A stretch of DNA of 64,000 bases from [Clostridium] ultunense DSM 10521. GTDB lineage: Bacteria; Bacillota; Clostridia; Tissierellales; Tepidimicrobiaceae. Both the position numbers and the translations under genes were made by a program. The notes beneath the pieces are model-generated. The model was not told the DNA's origin. It worked only from the letters and a program-made list of their open reading frames with translations, and did no database searches. Below, piece by piece: positions 31,733 through 40,718 of the stretch. The stretch spans positions 616,157-680,156 of the forward strand of contig NZ_AZSU01000002.1 in the NCBI RefSeq assembly GCF_000511955.1. The letters are read 5' to 3'. Numbering within the stretch: the first letter of the stretch is position 1; every line of letters starts with the position of its first letter.

Positions 31733-33208
31733 TTAACTATTTTCCATTAAATCCTTCAGTTTAGCCATTAAAATCTCTAATTCTTTGAAATTATGAATAA
31801 TTTCATCTACTTTTCCATCTTCTTCAGTTATACTAGCAGCTACTTCTTCTACAGCTGCAGAATTTTCTTCCGTTACACCGGTTATAGACATTATTTCATT
31901 TAAGATGGATTCAGAATTTTTCAGTATATTTGATATTTTTTGTTCCACATCATCAGCTTGAATTAATACATTACTTGTATTTTGGTTTATTTCCTTAAAC
32001 AAATTGTAAACATTATCGGTAGCAATTCTACTAGAATTAAATAATTCTTGGTCTTTATGAACTTTATTGGTTACCTCTATTGTTTTGAATTGAACTTCTC
32101 CTAATATATGAGATATTTCCTCCGTGAATTTACTAGAATTTTCGGCAAGGTTTCTGATCTCTTCAGCTACTACGGCAAAGCCTCTGCCATGTTCACCTGC
32201 TCTTGCAGCTTCTATGGCTGCATTTAAGGCTAGCAAATTAGTTTGTTCTGCAATTTCATCAATGGATTTAAGTATGGAATTAATTTGTTCTGACTGCTGG
32301 TTTAACTCCTCTAGGATAATAGCAGTTTCATCCATATTTGCACTTACTTGTTTAATTTCTTCCGTTAAGACGGCAACCTGTTTACTTCCCTTTTCTGTAA
32401 TATTAAAGGTGTTTTGGGATAGTTGGGCCATTTTTGCGGCTGCTTTAGTAACTAGTTGGATCTCATCATTGCTTTCTATCATGGATTGATTTATATCGGT
32501 AATACTATGGGATTGGGCTTCTATACTATTGGCTATTTCAAGAGAAGTGTTTGTAATTTCTCCGGAAATATTTTTAATGGTTTCTAAATTGTCCATCAAA
32601 TTCATGCTAAACTCGTTTATGGTTGCTAAAGTTTCTCCTAATTGGGACAATAGGATATCTATCCTTTCCTTATCCTTAGCCAGTTCTGTATTTTTTTCTT
32701 CCAATTCAGCAGTCATTTTCTTACCAATCCTACTTTGAAATGCCAATACTGATGTTATTAATACTAAGTATAGATTTAAAGAAATAAGTTTTTGACTATC
32801 TAATCCTGGGAACATAATATCCTGATACTGGAAATAAAAATAATTGGTTAATATAAAATTAATGGCTCCCATTATAAGTATAGGCTTAAAATCTTGAAAC
32901 ATAGATACGACAGCAATAGAATAATATAATAAAATATAGTTGGCTGTATGGGGATGAGACTTAATTAATAGAAAGCTTAATGAAGCCATACCTAAGACAA
33001 CAATATATTTAACAAGATTTTCTAATTTCCTTTTATAGGTCAGTGCCCAGCATGGAATAAGGGCTATTAGACCGACAATTGCTAAAGTTAGAATCGTTTT
33101 TATTGGTACCTTATTTATTAAATCAACGACTAACCCTAAAACCAGGGAAAATAGCATTAATCTAGTTACAATTTTATTCTTTTCAAATACAAAATCTTTT
33201 TGTGTCAT
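31733..33208 (-). CDS. Methyl-accepting chemotaxis protein with polytopic membrane sensor
   Basis: A 491-aa receptor. Instead of the usual two membrane helices and an extracellular sensor, residues 1-175 form about six hydrophobic helices; a coiled coil then leads into the cytoplasmic signalling domain (about 205-491). The hairpin tip ([39 protein letters not shown]) is fully conserved and would bind CheA/CheW. There is no HAMP domain. The multi-helix input suggests sensing of membrane state or a membrane-soluble ligand (inference). Preceded by AGGAGGG and an extended -10 promoter with a leader of about 100 bases. Confidence 0.9.
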   Translation of the reverse strand: MTQKDFVFEKNKIVTRLMLFSLVLGLVVDLINKVPIKTILTLAIVGLIALIPCWALTYKRKLENLVKYIVVLGMASLSFLLIKSHPHTANYILLYYSIAVVSMFQDFKPILIMGAINFILTNYFYFQYQDIMFPGLDSQKLISLNLYLVLITSVLAFQSRIGKKMTAELEEKNTELAKDKERIDILLSQLGETLATINEFSMNLMDNLETIKNISGEITNTSLEIANSIEAQSHSITDINQSMIESNDEIQLVTKAAAKMAQLSQNTFNITEKGSKQVAVLTEEIKQVSANMDETAIILEELNQQSEQINSILKSIDEIAEQTNLLALNAAIEAARAGEHGRGFAVVAEEIRNLAENSSKFTEEISHILGEVQFKTIEVTNKVHKDQELFNSSRIATDNVYNLFKEINQNTSNVLIQADDVEQKISNILKNSESILNEIMSITGVTEENSAAVEEVAASITEEDGKVDEIIHNFKELEILMAKLKDLMENS

Positions 33209-33568
33209 AGAAAACCCTCCTGTTTATTGGAATAATTTCGAGATAAACCTTCCAATTTCATTGGCTGAGGTAATGGCTTCCCAAGCTCTTTGTGGTTGCC
33301 TAGTATCCCCTATACATTATAGCATATAAAAGTTAAAATTTTGACAAAAAAATGCAATTATTGTAAGGGGTCATAGTAGGGGAAAAGGTAAGTCTATTGA
33401 ACACTGCAAAATACAAGAATTCAAAAACCATCCAATTTCATAAAAAGGGAAATAGGACTATATTCATACAAATATTTATTAAAAATAAAAAAGAATAAAG
33501 GATTTTGCTTATCTTTATAGAATACAATATAAATTGGATATAATATTAATTTAAAAGGAGTCATGCTT
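33209..33568. promoter_or_regulatory. Divergent intergenic region with the chemoreceptor leader and promoter
   Basis: On the minus strand an extended -10 box (TGCTATAAT, plus 33316-33324) predicts a start near 33309 and a leader of about 100 bases before the receptor gene. The leader can pair GGGATA with TATCTC and form GCTTGGGAAGC and CCAATGAAATTGG hairpins, but it also reads as a 25-30-codon protein-like frame ending at 33224. I could not match it to a known riboswitch. The rest, up to 33568, is AT-rich; a TATAAT near 33538 may be the -10 of the + strand gene. Confidence 0.45.
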
Positions 33569-34036
33569 ATGTTTGAACTAATAGAAGAATTAAAAAGGGA
33601 AATACTGGTTGTACTAATGGCTGCTATGCCTATATCTGAACTTAGAGGAGCTATTCCTCTAGGTATATCTTTGGGATTAAGCCCAATTCATAGCACCATA
33701 ATCAGCATTATAGGTAATATGGCAATAGTTCCCATTTTATTAAAGGTATTAAATCCAGTTATGAACTATTTAGAAAAAACTTTTCTCTTTTCTAAATTTA
33801 TTGGCTGGATTAAAAGAAGAACTTTGAAAAGAACTAGGGCTGCTATAAAAAAATATAGCTTATTAGGCCTATTCATTTTGGTAGCCATTCCAGTGCCTAC
33901 TACAGGGGCTTGGACTGGATGTATAGCTGCAACTTTACTCAAACTAGATTATAAAAATGCATTAATGGTAATACTATCTGGAGTATTTACCGCTGGAATA
34001 ATAGTTTCTACCATAAGTTATCAAGTTTTTGGATAA
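33569..34036 (+). CDS. Putative small multidrug-export-family membrane protein
   Basis: A 155-aa protein with about four membrane helices, fitting the Sm_multidrug_ex/COG2426 family: LMAAMPISELRGAIPLGISLG at the N terminus and VAIPVPTTGAWTGCIAATLL in the middle. The ATG at 33569 has better spacing from AAGGAG than that at 33563. The family name rests on old annotation and transport has not been firmly shown. It stands alone between the receptor and the SAM-riboswitch promoter. Confidence 0.78.
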   Translation: MFELIEELKREILVVLMAAMPISELRGAIPLGISLGLSPIHSTIISIIGNMAIVPILLKVLNPVMNYLEKTFLFSKFIGWIKRRTLKRTRAAIKKYSLLGLFILVAIPVPTTGAWTGCIAATLLKLDYKNALMVILSGVFTAGIIVSTISYQVFG

Positions 34037-34048
34037 TGGGGATAAAGT

Positions 34049-34077
34049 TTGACTTAACCTTATTATTATGTTAGAAT
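34049..34077 (+). promoter_or_regulatory. Sigma-A promoter of metK
   Basis: TTGACT (34049-34054), a 17-base spacer and TAGAAT (34072-34077) lie 30 bases upstream of the SAM aptamer. Confidence 0.75.
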
Positions 34078-34106
34078 ATGTTCATAAATTAATAGAAATC
34101 TTGATG

Positions 34107-34208
34107 CCTTATCAAGAGAGGTGGAGGGAATGGGCCCTATGAAACCCGGCAACCTGTATTATACAAAGGTGCTAAATCCCACAGAATTTGGATTCTGAAA
34201 GATGAGGT
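34107..34208 (+). promoter_or_regulatory. SAM-I (S-box) riboswitch
   Basis: All S-box landmarks are present: CTTATCAAGAGAGGTGGAGGGA, GGGCCCTATGAAACCCGGCAACC, AAGGTGCTAAATCC and TCTGAAAGATGAGG closing the P1 helix. With SAM bound it would favour the terminator at 34221-34247 and shut off metK. Confidence 0.97.
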
Positions 34209-34220
34209 TACTATTAAATT

Positions 34221-34247
34221 ACCTTTTCCTTTTGGAAGAGGTTTTTT
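34221..34247 (+). terminator. Riboswitch expression-platform terminator
   Basis: CCTTTTCC and GGAAGAGG arms (one G-U pair) with a TTTT loop, followed by TTTTTT, sit just after the aptamer. Confidence 0.88.
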
Positions 34248-34296
34248 AGTTTGTAACTAAAGAAAATTTTTATACAAACTTAAGGAGGTCTTTTTT

Positions 34297-35490
34297 ATGA
34301 AAAAATGGTTATTCACTTCTGAATCCGTAACTGAGGGCCATCCAGATAAAGTATGTGATGCTATCTCCGATGCTATATTAGATGAGATATTAGCTAAGGA
34401 TCCAGAGGCGAGAGTAGCTTGTGAAACCACGGTGACAACAGGGTTAGTACTTGTAACGGGAGAAATTACAACCAATTGCTATGTAGATATACAAAAAGTA
34501 GTAAGACATACTGTGGAAGAAATAGGATATACTAGGGCTAAATACGGCTTCGATGCAGATACCTGCGCTGTCCTTACATCTATAAATGAACAATCTCCAG
34601 ATATAGCCCTTGGAGTAGATAAAGCATTAGAACATAAGACAAATGGAGAAGATGAACTAGATCAGATAGGTGCAGGAGACCAGGGCATGATGTTTGGATA
34701 TGCCTGTAATGAAACGGAAGAATTGATGCCTTTACCAATTTCTCTAGCCCATGAATTGGCAAGGCGATTGGCAGATGTGAGGAAAAATGGCACCTTGGAA
34801 TATTTAAGACCTGATGGGAAAACTCAAGTCACTGTAGAATACCATGATGGTAAGCCTATTAGATTAGAAAGCATTGTAGTATCGACCCAACATAGTCCCA
34901 ATGTAGATTTAGATATTATAAAAAAAGATATTATGGAACATGTAATCATGAAAATAGTTCCCCACAATATGCTAGATAGTGGTACTAAATACTATGTAAA
35001 TCCAACGGGAAGATTTGTTGTAGGTGGACCTATGGGAGATGCGGGCCTTACAGGTAGAAAGATAATTGTAGATACCTATGGCGGATATGGCAGACATGGA
35101 GGAGGAGCCTTTTCAGGAAAAGACCCTACTAAAGTAGACCGTTCAGCCAGCTATGCAGCCAGATATGTAGCTAAAAATATTGTAGCTGCTGGATTGGCAG
35201 ATAAATGTGAAATAGGTTTAGCCTATGCCATAGGAGTAGCCAGGCCTTTATCCATATATGTAGAAACCTTTGGTACTGGGAAAATTTCCGATAAAGAAAT
35301 AGAAAAATTAGTAGAAAAATATTTTGATTTAAGACCAGCAGCTATTATAAGGGATTTAGACCTAAAAAGACCTATCTACAGACAACTAGCAGCCTATGGA
35401 CATTTTGGCAGGAAGGATTTAGACCTACCATGGGAGAAAACAGATAAAGCAGAAATATTAAGAAAAGAAGCCTTTTTAATAAAACAATGA
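34297..35490 (+). CDS. metK: S-adenosylmethionine synthetase
   Basis: A 397-aa enzyme making SAM from methionine and [18 protein letters not shown] at the N terminus, [12 protein letters not shown] and [23 protein letters not shown] [19 protein letters not shown] are diagnostic. Start follows AAGGAGGTC. Expression is controlled by the SAM riboswitch directly upstream, a product-feedback loop. Confidence 0.97.
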   Translation: MKKWLFTSESVTEGHPDKVCDAISDAILDEILAKDPEARVACETTVTTGLVLVTGEITTNCYVDIQKVVRHTVEEIGYTRAKYGFDADTCAVLTSINEQSPDIALGVDKALEHKTNGEDELDQIGAGDQGMMFGYACNETEELMPLPISLAHELARRLADVRKNGTLEYLRPDGKTQVTVEYHDGKPIRLESIVVSTQHSPNVDLDIIKKDIMEHVIMKIVPHNMLDSGTKYYVNPTGRFVVGGPMGDAGLTGRKIIVDTYGGYGRHGGGAFSGKDPTKVDRSASYAARYVAKNIVAAGLADKCEIGLAYAIGVARPLSIYVETFGTGKISDKEIEKLVEKYFDLRPAAIIRDLDLKRPIYRQLAAYGHFGRKDLDLPWEKTDKAEILRKEAFLIKQ

Positions 35491-35536
35491 CTTTAAATTA
35501 TTCTCAAGAAGACTTTAAAGAACTCTTCAACAATTT

Positions 35537-35570
35537 AAAGGGTCAAGGATTATTTCCTTGGCCCTTTTTT
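35537..35570 (+). terminator. Terminator after metK
   Basis: AAAGGGTCAAGGA (35537-35549) and TCCTTGGCCCTTT (35555-35567) pair with one G-U, followed by T's. Confidence 0.88.
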
Positions 35571-35684
35571 CAATTGTACACTATGTATTATACAAACTCT
35601 TCCTTTTACTAATTCTCTATTTTCAAGCTAATATAAACTTACCTAGGAAATATGGAAGGCGCCTTCCTCTATGGAGGAAGAAAT

Positions 35685-36239
35685 ATGTATAATGAGATAG
35701 AAAGGCTACTATTACTGAGTAAAAGAGGCAATAAGGAAGCAAAAGAAACCCTATTATTGAAACTTAATCCTTTAATAATTAGCTCTATTAGAAGATATTA
35801 CAATAGGATAGACCAGTACGACGATTTGATCCAAGAAGGCTATGAAACAATCCTTCAGGCCATTGAAAATTATGACCCAAATAGGGGAGTCAAGTTTTTA
35901 GGATATGTCAAGGCCATGTTAAGGTATGGATACCTTGAAAAACATAGGGAGAAGCAATTCCTTTCCTTGAATGAACCATTAGATGAAGGAGAATTTATAG
36001 ACCTATTAGAAGGGAATGAAGAGGAACCAACAGATATTATAATAAAAAGAGAAGAGATCAAAATATTACTAAAAAGTCTAAACTGCCTTACGGAAAGACA
36101 AAGACAGGTGGTAGTAGAGTATTATATAAATAGGCTGTCCATAGATGAAATAGCTGATAAATTAGGAATATCCTATAGGACTGTAGTCAATACCAAAACC
36201 CAAGGATTGAATAAATTAAGGAAATGGATAGTAAAATAA
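35685..36239 (+). CDS. Small sigma-70-family RNA polymerase sigma factor
   Basis: A 184-aa sigma factor with region 2 (about 20-90, with DQYDDLIQEGYETILQAIENYDPNRG) and region 4 helix-turn-helix (about 130-184, LTERQRQVVVEYYINRLSIDEIADKLGISYRTVVNTKTQGLNKLRKW). No region 1 or 3. ATG at 35685 follows GGAGGAAG; the longer frame from 35652 is less likely. It heads a row of very small genes (DUF1659, DUF2922, YvrJ), a grouping also seen around Bacillus sigO/yvrJ. Its regulon cannot be read from this window. Confidence 0.82.
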   Translation: MYNEIERLLLLSKRGNKEAKETLLLKLNPLIISSIRRYYNRIDQYDDLIQEGYETILQAIENYDPNRGVKFLGYVKAMLRYGYLEKHREKQFLSLNEPLDEGEFIDLLEGNEEEPTDIIIKREEIKILLKSLNCLTERQRQVVVEYYINRLSIDEIADKLGISYRTVVNTKTQGLNKLRKWIVK

Positions 36240-36279
36240 TCCACCTTCTTCTATATAAGGATTAGAGGGAGGTGAGAAG

Positions 36280-36501
36280 ATGGCAGTCGTTGATATTAAA
36301 GAAAATGTTAGGCTAAAATTGGAGCTAGACGGCGGTATGGATGGGAATAGACAGATAATAAAATCTAAAATCCTTTCCAAGGTAAAGCCAACAGTAGAAA
36401 ACGAAGACCTATATTCCGTAGCCCAATCTCTTGCAAGCCTTCAAACTTTGCCTTTGTTCAAAGTTAAGAGGCTAGAGGAAATTGAACTAAAGGAGGAATA
36501 A
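36280..36501 (+). CDS. DUF1659-family small protein
   Basis: A 73-aa soluble protein preceded by AGAGGGAGGTG. VRLKLELDGGMDGNRQIIKSKILSKVKP and the C-terminal ASLQTLPLFKVKRLEEIEL match DUF1659, a family of unknown function that usually sits next to DUF2922 and YvrJ genes in Firmicutes. Small beta-rich protein, no signal peptide. Confidence 0.75.
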   Translation: MAVVDIKENVRLKLELDGGMDGNRQIIKSKILSKVKPTVENEDLYSVAQSLASLQTLPLFKVKRLEEIELKEE

Positions 36502-36535
36502 TCTAAACCCAAAAAATTCATAAGGAGGTGATTAG

Positions 36536-36754
36536 ATGGAGAAATCTAAATTAGAAATGGAGTTTAAAGACGAAACGGGGAAGAAGTTCACCATATCTAT
36601 AGATGACCCTAGAGAAGACCTTACAGAAGTAGAAGTAAGGGCTGCAATGGATGAAATAGTCAATAGAAATATATTCTTCACTGCAACTGGAGAAATAGTA
36701 GCCGCAGAAGGTGCTAGATTTATCACTACAACAATAGAAGAACTAGCAATTTAG
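36536..36754 (+). CDS. DUF2922-family small protein
   Basis: A 72-aa soluble protein preceded by AAGGAGGTG. LEMEFKDETGKKFTISIDDPREDLTEVEVRAAMDEIV followed by FFTATGEIVAAEGARFITTT fits DUF2922, unknown function. Acidic. It follows the DUF1659 gene by 34 bases; a dispersed repeat starts right after its stop. Confidence 0.75.
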   Translation: MEKSKLEMEFKDETGKKFTISIDDPREDLTEVEVRAAMDEIVNRNIFFTATGEIVAAEGARFITTTIEELAI

Positions 36755-36865
36755 TCAATTGTAGGGGCAGACATATTGGTCTGCCCCTAGGTATTATCAT
36801 ATCCGATAAATAAGTTCCATTTATGGTGCCACCATTTATGGTGCCAGGCACCAGAAAAGGAACTT
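36755..36865. repeat. Dispersed repeat plus a GGTGCCA tandem repeat
   Basis: A TCAATTG tag is followed by the hairpin GGGGCAGAC/GTCTGCCCC (36764-36787). Next, ATAAGTTCC and GGAACTTAT enclose two copies of CCATTTATGGTGCCA and the palindrome GGTGCCAGGCACC, forming a larger stem-loop (about 36808-36868) upstream of yvrJ. Confidence 0.65.
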
Positions 36866-36889
36866 ATTATAAAGAAAGGAGAGGCTAAT

Positions 36890-37033
36890 ATGGAAGAAAT
36901 TTATACCCATATAGCAAATTTAGGATTCCCTATTGTAATTTCCATCTATTTATTGGTTCGAATAGAGGGAAAGCTAAATATGCTAACGGAAAGTATAAAT
37001 GAGCTTTCCAAAGCGATAGCAGGGATTAAATAG
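36890..37033 (+). CDS. yvrJ: YvrJ-family small membrane protein
   Basis: A 47-aa protein with one membrane helix (about 8-24: IANLGFPIVISIYLLVRIEG) and an amphipathic C-terminal helix. Preceded by AAAGGAGAGG. Matches the YvrJ family in length and sequence pattern. In Bacillus yvrJ lies beside the sigO/rsoA two-part sigma factor, so its presence here after a sigma factor gene is meaningful. Function unknown. Confidence 0.75.
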   Translation: MEEIYTHIANLGFPIVISIYLLVRIEGKLNMLTESINELSKAIAGIK

Positions 37034-37034
37034 G

Positions 37035-37094
37035 AAAATCCCCTTCTTGACACAGAACACATGTTCTGATAAAATATGTCAAGGAGGGGATTTT
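37035..37094 (+). promoter_or_regulatory. Hairpin containing a promoter, a LexA-like box and the next gene's ribosome-binding site
   Basis: Arms 37035-37052 and 37077-37094 form an 18-bp stem with one G-U pair. TTGACA (37047-37052), 17 bases and TAAAAT (37070-37075) make a good promoter. Between them lies the palindrome AGAACACATGTTCT (37054-37067), matching the Gram-positive LexA core GAAC-N4-GTTC. The 3' arm carries AAGGAGGGG before the ATG at 37096. Confidence 0.65.
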
Positions 37095-37095
37095 T

Positions 37096-37731
37096 ATGGA
37101 TATAGAGAAGATAATCTCTGAAGAACTAGTAGCTTTCCTTCCAGTCTATTTAGCTATGAGGGGGAATTGCACATTATTATTAACCGGCTGTGGAGGAGAA
37201 TATGAAATTGAAAAAACGGTTAGAACCCTATTAGACCAAATAAGCAAATTCTACTTAATAGATTTAAAAGCTACAAAAAAATATTATGGGGATATATTAA
37301 ATATTAGAAATTTGACTCCAATTCCTTTTAATAGGGAGAATGTTTTTATACCAATAAAGGTTAGAAAACCCTTATATAAAAATGATGGTTCCTTTGGATA
37401 TGTAAATCTAAGATATATTAAAAAAACTTTTAAAAAGGAAGATAAGACCATAATCCAATTAACCCGGGGCAAGGCCATAGAATCTCTATCCTCTATAGAC
37501 ACGGTAAATAAGCATATTAAAAATGGACATATAGTCAGAAGGATATTTAACGAAAAGCAAAATATTACTACCATTAATGAAAGGGACCTATATGAAGACT
37601 ACGACAAACCTGCCACCAAAAAGGACATCGCTTTATTGATAAATGAAATATTAAAGATTAAAAATGATTTTTTACAGGACAAAAATTCGGATTATGATTT
37701 GTATAGGGAGAATCCCAGGTCCAAAAGCTAG
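37096..37731 (+). CDS. Possible ComK-like competence regulator
   Basis: A 211-aa soluble protein. The middle (about 55-160) follows the pattern of Bacillus ComK: an ITP-P segment (NLTPIPFNRENVFIPIKV), an aromatic block (FGYVNLRYIKKTFKKED) and a QLTRGKAIESLSSIDTVNKHI block like ComK's SNGKTMELPISYNSFENQV. The C terminus (ATKKDIALLINEILKIKND) is helical. Similarity is distant and the call is tentative. Context fits partly: recD2 and comF follow, and the promoter carries a LexA-like box. A dispersed repeat follows its stop. Confidence 0.45.
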   Translation: MDIEKIISEELVAFLPVYLAMRGNCTLLLTGCGGEYEIEKTVRTLLDQISKFYLIDLKATKKYYGDILNIRNLTPIPFNRENVFIPIKVRKPLYKNDGSFGYVNLRYIKKTFKKEDKTIIQLTRGKAIESLSSIDTVNKHIKNGHIVRRIFNEKQNITTINERDLYEDYDKPATKKDIALLINEILKIKNDFLQDKNSDYDLYRENPRSKS

Positions 37732-37736
37732 ATCTA

Positions 37737-37762
37737 CAAAATTGTCCATTGTCAATTGACTA
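37737..37762. repeat. Dispersed ACAATTG repeat (copy after the ComK-like gene)
   Basis: AAAATTGTCCATTGTCAATTGAC is the inverse orientation of the copy at 28231, without a hairpin. Confidence 0.6.
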
Positions 37763-37819
37763 TTTAGGTTTTCAATATGATATAATAATATCTAACAATA
37801 TGGATAGAGGGGAATTAGA

Positions 37820-40033
37820 TTGCTAACATTAGAAGGTACTGTAGAAGATATAATATTTAGGAATGAAATAAATGCTTATACAGTGGCAAGTATTAATACT
37901 ACAGACGGTAAGGCTACTGTTGTAGGTTATATACCGTTTATAAATATAGGGGAAACCATAAAGGTAGAAGGGGAATGGATCTACCACCCAACCTATGGAG
38001 AACAGCTGGAAATATCTAACGTCTCCATAGTAGTTCCTTCTACCATAAATGGTATTGAAAAATATTTGTCTTCTGGCCTTATTCCCCATATAGGACCAAA
38101 GACTGCAAAGAGAATTGTAGATAAATTTGGAAAGGATGCCTTAGATATTATCCAATATAATCCTGAAAGATTGAAGGAAATAGAAGGAATTGGGGATAAG
38201 AAACTGAAACGTATAGTAGAGGCCTTCGAAGAACAAGGAGAATTAAGGGAGATTATGGTCTTTCTCCAGCAATATGGTATAACAGCTAACTATGGAATTA
38301 GAATATATAAGAAATATGGAAAGGATACCATTAATATAATTTCTCAAAACCCCTATAAGCTTTCAGAGGACATATTTGGAATTGGTTTTAAAACAGCGGA
38401 TAAGATTGCACATAATATGGGTATTAGCCTAGAATCTCCCTATAGAATAGAAGGGGGTATTAGGTATGTAATAAATAGATATGCTGGAAGTGGCCATACC
38501 TATGTACCAAAAGAAAAATTAATACCTGCCACTTCCGAATTGTTAGGGGTAGAATACAATTTAATAGAAGAAACCCTAAGGGATTTAGCCATAAAGGGCA
38601 TAATACATATATTGAATATAGCTGATGAAATGAAGGTCTATTATACTCCTTTCCATATAGCAGAAAACAATGTAAGTAGGAAAATAGTAGAACTATCCCG
38701 AGTAGAGCTAAAGGATTTTAATGTGGATATAGATAAAACAATTAAAGAAATAGAAGGAGAAGAAGGGATAGATTTTGCAGATAAACAGATAGAAGCAATT
38801 AAAGAATCTATAAAGAATGGAATAGTAGTAATTACAGGAGGGCCTGGTACGGGAAAGACTACCATAATTAATGCTATAATTAAAATATTTGAAGAGCAAG
38901 GTTTAACGATAAATTTGGCTGCTCCTACAGGAAGAGCAGCCAAAAGGATGACGGAAACTACGGGAATAGAAGCTAAAACTATCCATAGATTATTGGAATA
39001 CTCCTATATGGAAGAGGAAATGGCCTTTGGTCTTGATGAAGACAGTCCTTTAGATACGGATTTACTCATTATAGATGAAGCATCTATGGTGGATATTTTA
39101 TTGATGAATAGCCTATTAAAGGCTTTAATTCCAGGGACTAGGCTTATACTAGTGGGAGATGTAGATCAACTACCATCAGTAGGACCAGGAAATGTACTTA
39201 AGGACATAATAGGCAGTGGTGTAGTAAAGGTAGTTAAACTAGATGAAATATTTCGCCAAGCAGAAGAGAGTTTAATAGTTGTAAATGCCCATAGGATTAA
39301 CAAAGGAGAAATGCCTTTGTTAAATGAGAAGGATAAGGATTTTTATTTCATAAGGGAAAATGACCCTAATAATATAGTGAATATAATCCTATCCCTTTGT
39401 GAAGAAAGACTGCCTAACTACTATGGAGTAGATCCCCTTAAAGATATTCAGGTATTAACTCCTATGAAGAAAGGTGATGTGGGTATAAATGCATTAAATA
39501 AGTATTTACAAAATGTATTGAATCCAAAAGCCTATGGAAAGAAGGAAAAATTATTAGGAGATGAATTATTCCGGGTAGGAGATAAGGTAATGCAGATTAA
39601 GAACAATTATACTACAGAATGGGAGATAATAAAAGAAGGGATAGTAGTAGAAAAAGGAGAAGGGGTCTTTAATGGAGATTTTGGAATAATAATGGATATT
39701 GATGATGAAGATAGGATTTTAAAAGTGTTATTTGATGATGAAAAGGAAGTAGAATATAAATTCAACCAATTAGATGAACTAAAATTATCCTATGCTACCA
39801 CAGTCCACAAAAGTCAAGGCAGTGAATTTCCAGTAGTGGTAATGCCCATATACTGGGGACCACCTATGCTACTTACAAGAAATTTATTATATACGGCTAT
39901 AACTAGGGCTAAAAACTTAGTAGTACTAGTAGGGGAGGAAAGGTATCTAAGGACTATGATAGCTAATAATAGGATTGCTAAAAGATATTCCGGTCTAGAC
40001 TGTAAAATTAGGAATATATTAACTAGTTTTTAA
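37820..40033 (+). CDS. recD2: RecD2-type ATP-dependent DNA helicase
   Basis: A 737-aa superfamily 1B helicase. TTG start after AGAGGGG. N-terminal OB-like part (about 1-75), helix-hairpin-helix region (about 85-200: IGPKTAKRIVDKFG, EGIGDKKLKRIVEAF), then motor domains with Walker A GGPGTGKTT (about 341), LAAPTGRAAKRMTE, Walker B-type IDEASMVD, LVGDVDQLPSVGPG and the C-terminal ATTVHKSQGSEFPVV and LLYTAITRAK motifs. RecD2 acts in DNA repair and replication restart outside RecBCD. Confidence 0.93.
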   Translation: MLTLEGTVEDIIFRNEINAYTVASINTTDGKATVVGYIPFINIGETIKVEGEWIYHPTYGEQLEISNVSIVVPSTINGIEKYLSSGLIPHIGPKTAKRIVDKFGKDALDIIQYNPERLKEIEGIGDKKLKRIVEAFEEQGELREIMVFLQQYGITANYGIRIYKKYGKDTINIISQNPYKLSEDIFGIGFKTADKIAHNMGISLESPYRIEGGIRYVINRYAGSGHTYVPKEKLIPATSELLGVEYNLIEETLRDLAIKGIIHILNIADEMKVYYTPFHIAENNVSRKIVELSRVELKDFNVDIDKTIKEIEGEEGIDFADKQIEAIKESIKNGIVVITGGPGTGKTTIINAIIKIFEEQGLTINLAAPTGRAAKRMTETTGIEAKTIHRLLEYSYMEEEMAFGLDEDSPLDTDLLIIDEASMVDILLMNSLLKALIPGTRLILVGDVDQLPSVGPGNVLKDIIGSGVVKVVKLDEIFRQAEESLIVVNAHRINKGEMPLLNEKDKDFYFIRENDPNNIVNIILSLCEERLPNYYGVDPLKDIQVLTPMKKGDVGINALNKYLQNVLNPKAYGKKEKLLGDELFRVGDKVMQIKNNYTTEWEIIKEGIVVEKGEGVFNGDFGIIMDIDDEDRILKVLFDDEKEVEYKFNQLDELKLSYATTVHKSQGSEFPVVVMPIYWGPPMLLTRNLLYTAITRAKNLVVLVGEERYLRTMIANNRIAKRYSGLDCKIRNILTSF

Positions 40034-40043
40034 GGGGGAAGCT

Positions 40044-40709
40044 ATGGAATTTGTCAAAAGTATAAAGGAATTTCTATTTCCTCAGAAATATATTTGCCTA
40101 TTTTGTAAAGACAATATAGCCATTGATAATGATTATATCTGTGCAAGTTGTAGAGGATTAGTTGAATTTGCCAATAGGGAGATTGATTTGAATCTACCCA
40201 ATTTAGAGAAGGTCTATTATTCGGTTTTATACAATAGATTTATTAGGGAAAAAATCCATTCCTTTAAATTTGAGGGTAAAAGCTATCTATATAAACCCTT
40301 TGGCGAAATCCTCCTATCCACCATTATGGATAAAGGATTGGACAAGAGAATAGATGCCATTATATACGTACCTATCCATAGAAGAAAAGAGGCCTTTAGA
40401 GGTTATAACCAATCTCAATTATTAGGAGAATATGTATCTAAAGAATTGAATATCCCTATTTTAAAAAAACATCTTTTTAAAGTTAAATGGACTAAGGACC
40501 AGAACAAATTAGGCAGGATTGAAAGGCAAAAAAACCTAAAGGGTTCTTTTAAAACCAATAATATAATGGAGTTTAAAGGTAAAGAAATCCTTTTAATTGA
40601 CGATATAATTACTACAGGGACTACATTGGAAGAGTGTAGTAAATCCCTTATAGAAAGTGGAGCCAAAAGAATATATGGATTGGCCCTTACTTCTAGTATG
40701 AAACTGTGA
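40044..40709 (+). CDS. comFC: ComF family protein (ComFC), double-zinc-ribbon phosphoribosyltransferase fold
   Basis: A 221-aa protein with an N-terminal zinc-binding Cys set (CLFC and CASC, about 18-40) and a C-terminal PRTase domain with the PRPP loop LLIDDIITTGTTLEEC (about 183-200) and VPIHRRKEAFRGYNQS. Needed for DNA uptake in competent bacteria. It precedes yvyF, as in Bacillus where comFC-yvyF-flgM are contiguous. Starts 11 bases after recD2. Confidence 0.9.
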   Translation: MEFVKSIKEFLFPQKYICLFCKDNIAIDNDYICASCRGLVEFANREIDLNLPNLEKVYYSVLYNRFIREKIHSFKFEGKSYLYKPFGEILLSTIMDKGLDKRIDAIIYVPIHRRKEAFRGYNQSQLLGEYVSKELNIPILKKHLFKVKWTKDQNKLGRIERQKNLKGSFKTNNIMEFKGKEILLIDDIITTGTTLEECSKSLIESGAKRIYGLALTSSMKL

Positions 40710-40718
40710 GGTGAGAAT

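Noticed and set aside
33224..33325. c-di-GMP (GEMM) riboswitch before the chemoreceptor gene
   Set aside because: GEMM riboswitches are common before clostridial receptors, but the leader lacks the ACGCAAAGC and GNRA/receptor arrangement of class I and the class II consensus.
36808..36868. CRISPR-like tandem repeat
   Set aside because: Only two adjacent 15-base copies without spacers; it is a stem-loop with a short tandem repeat. No CRISPR array or cas gene is present in the window.
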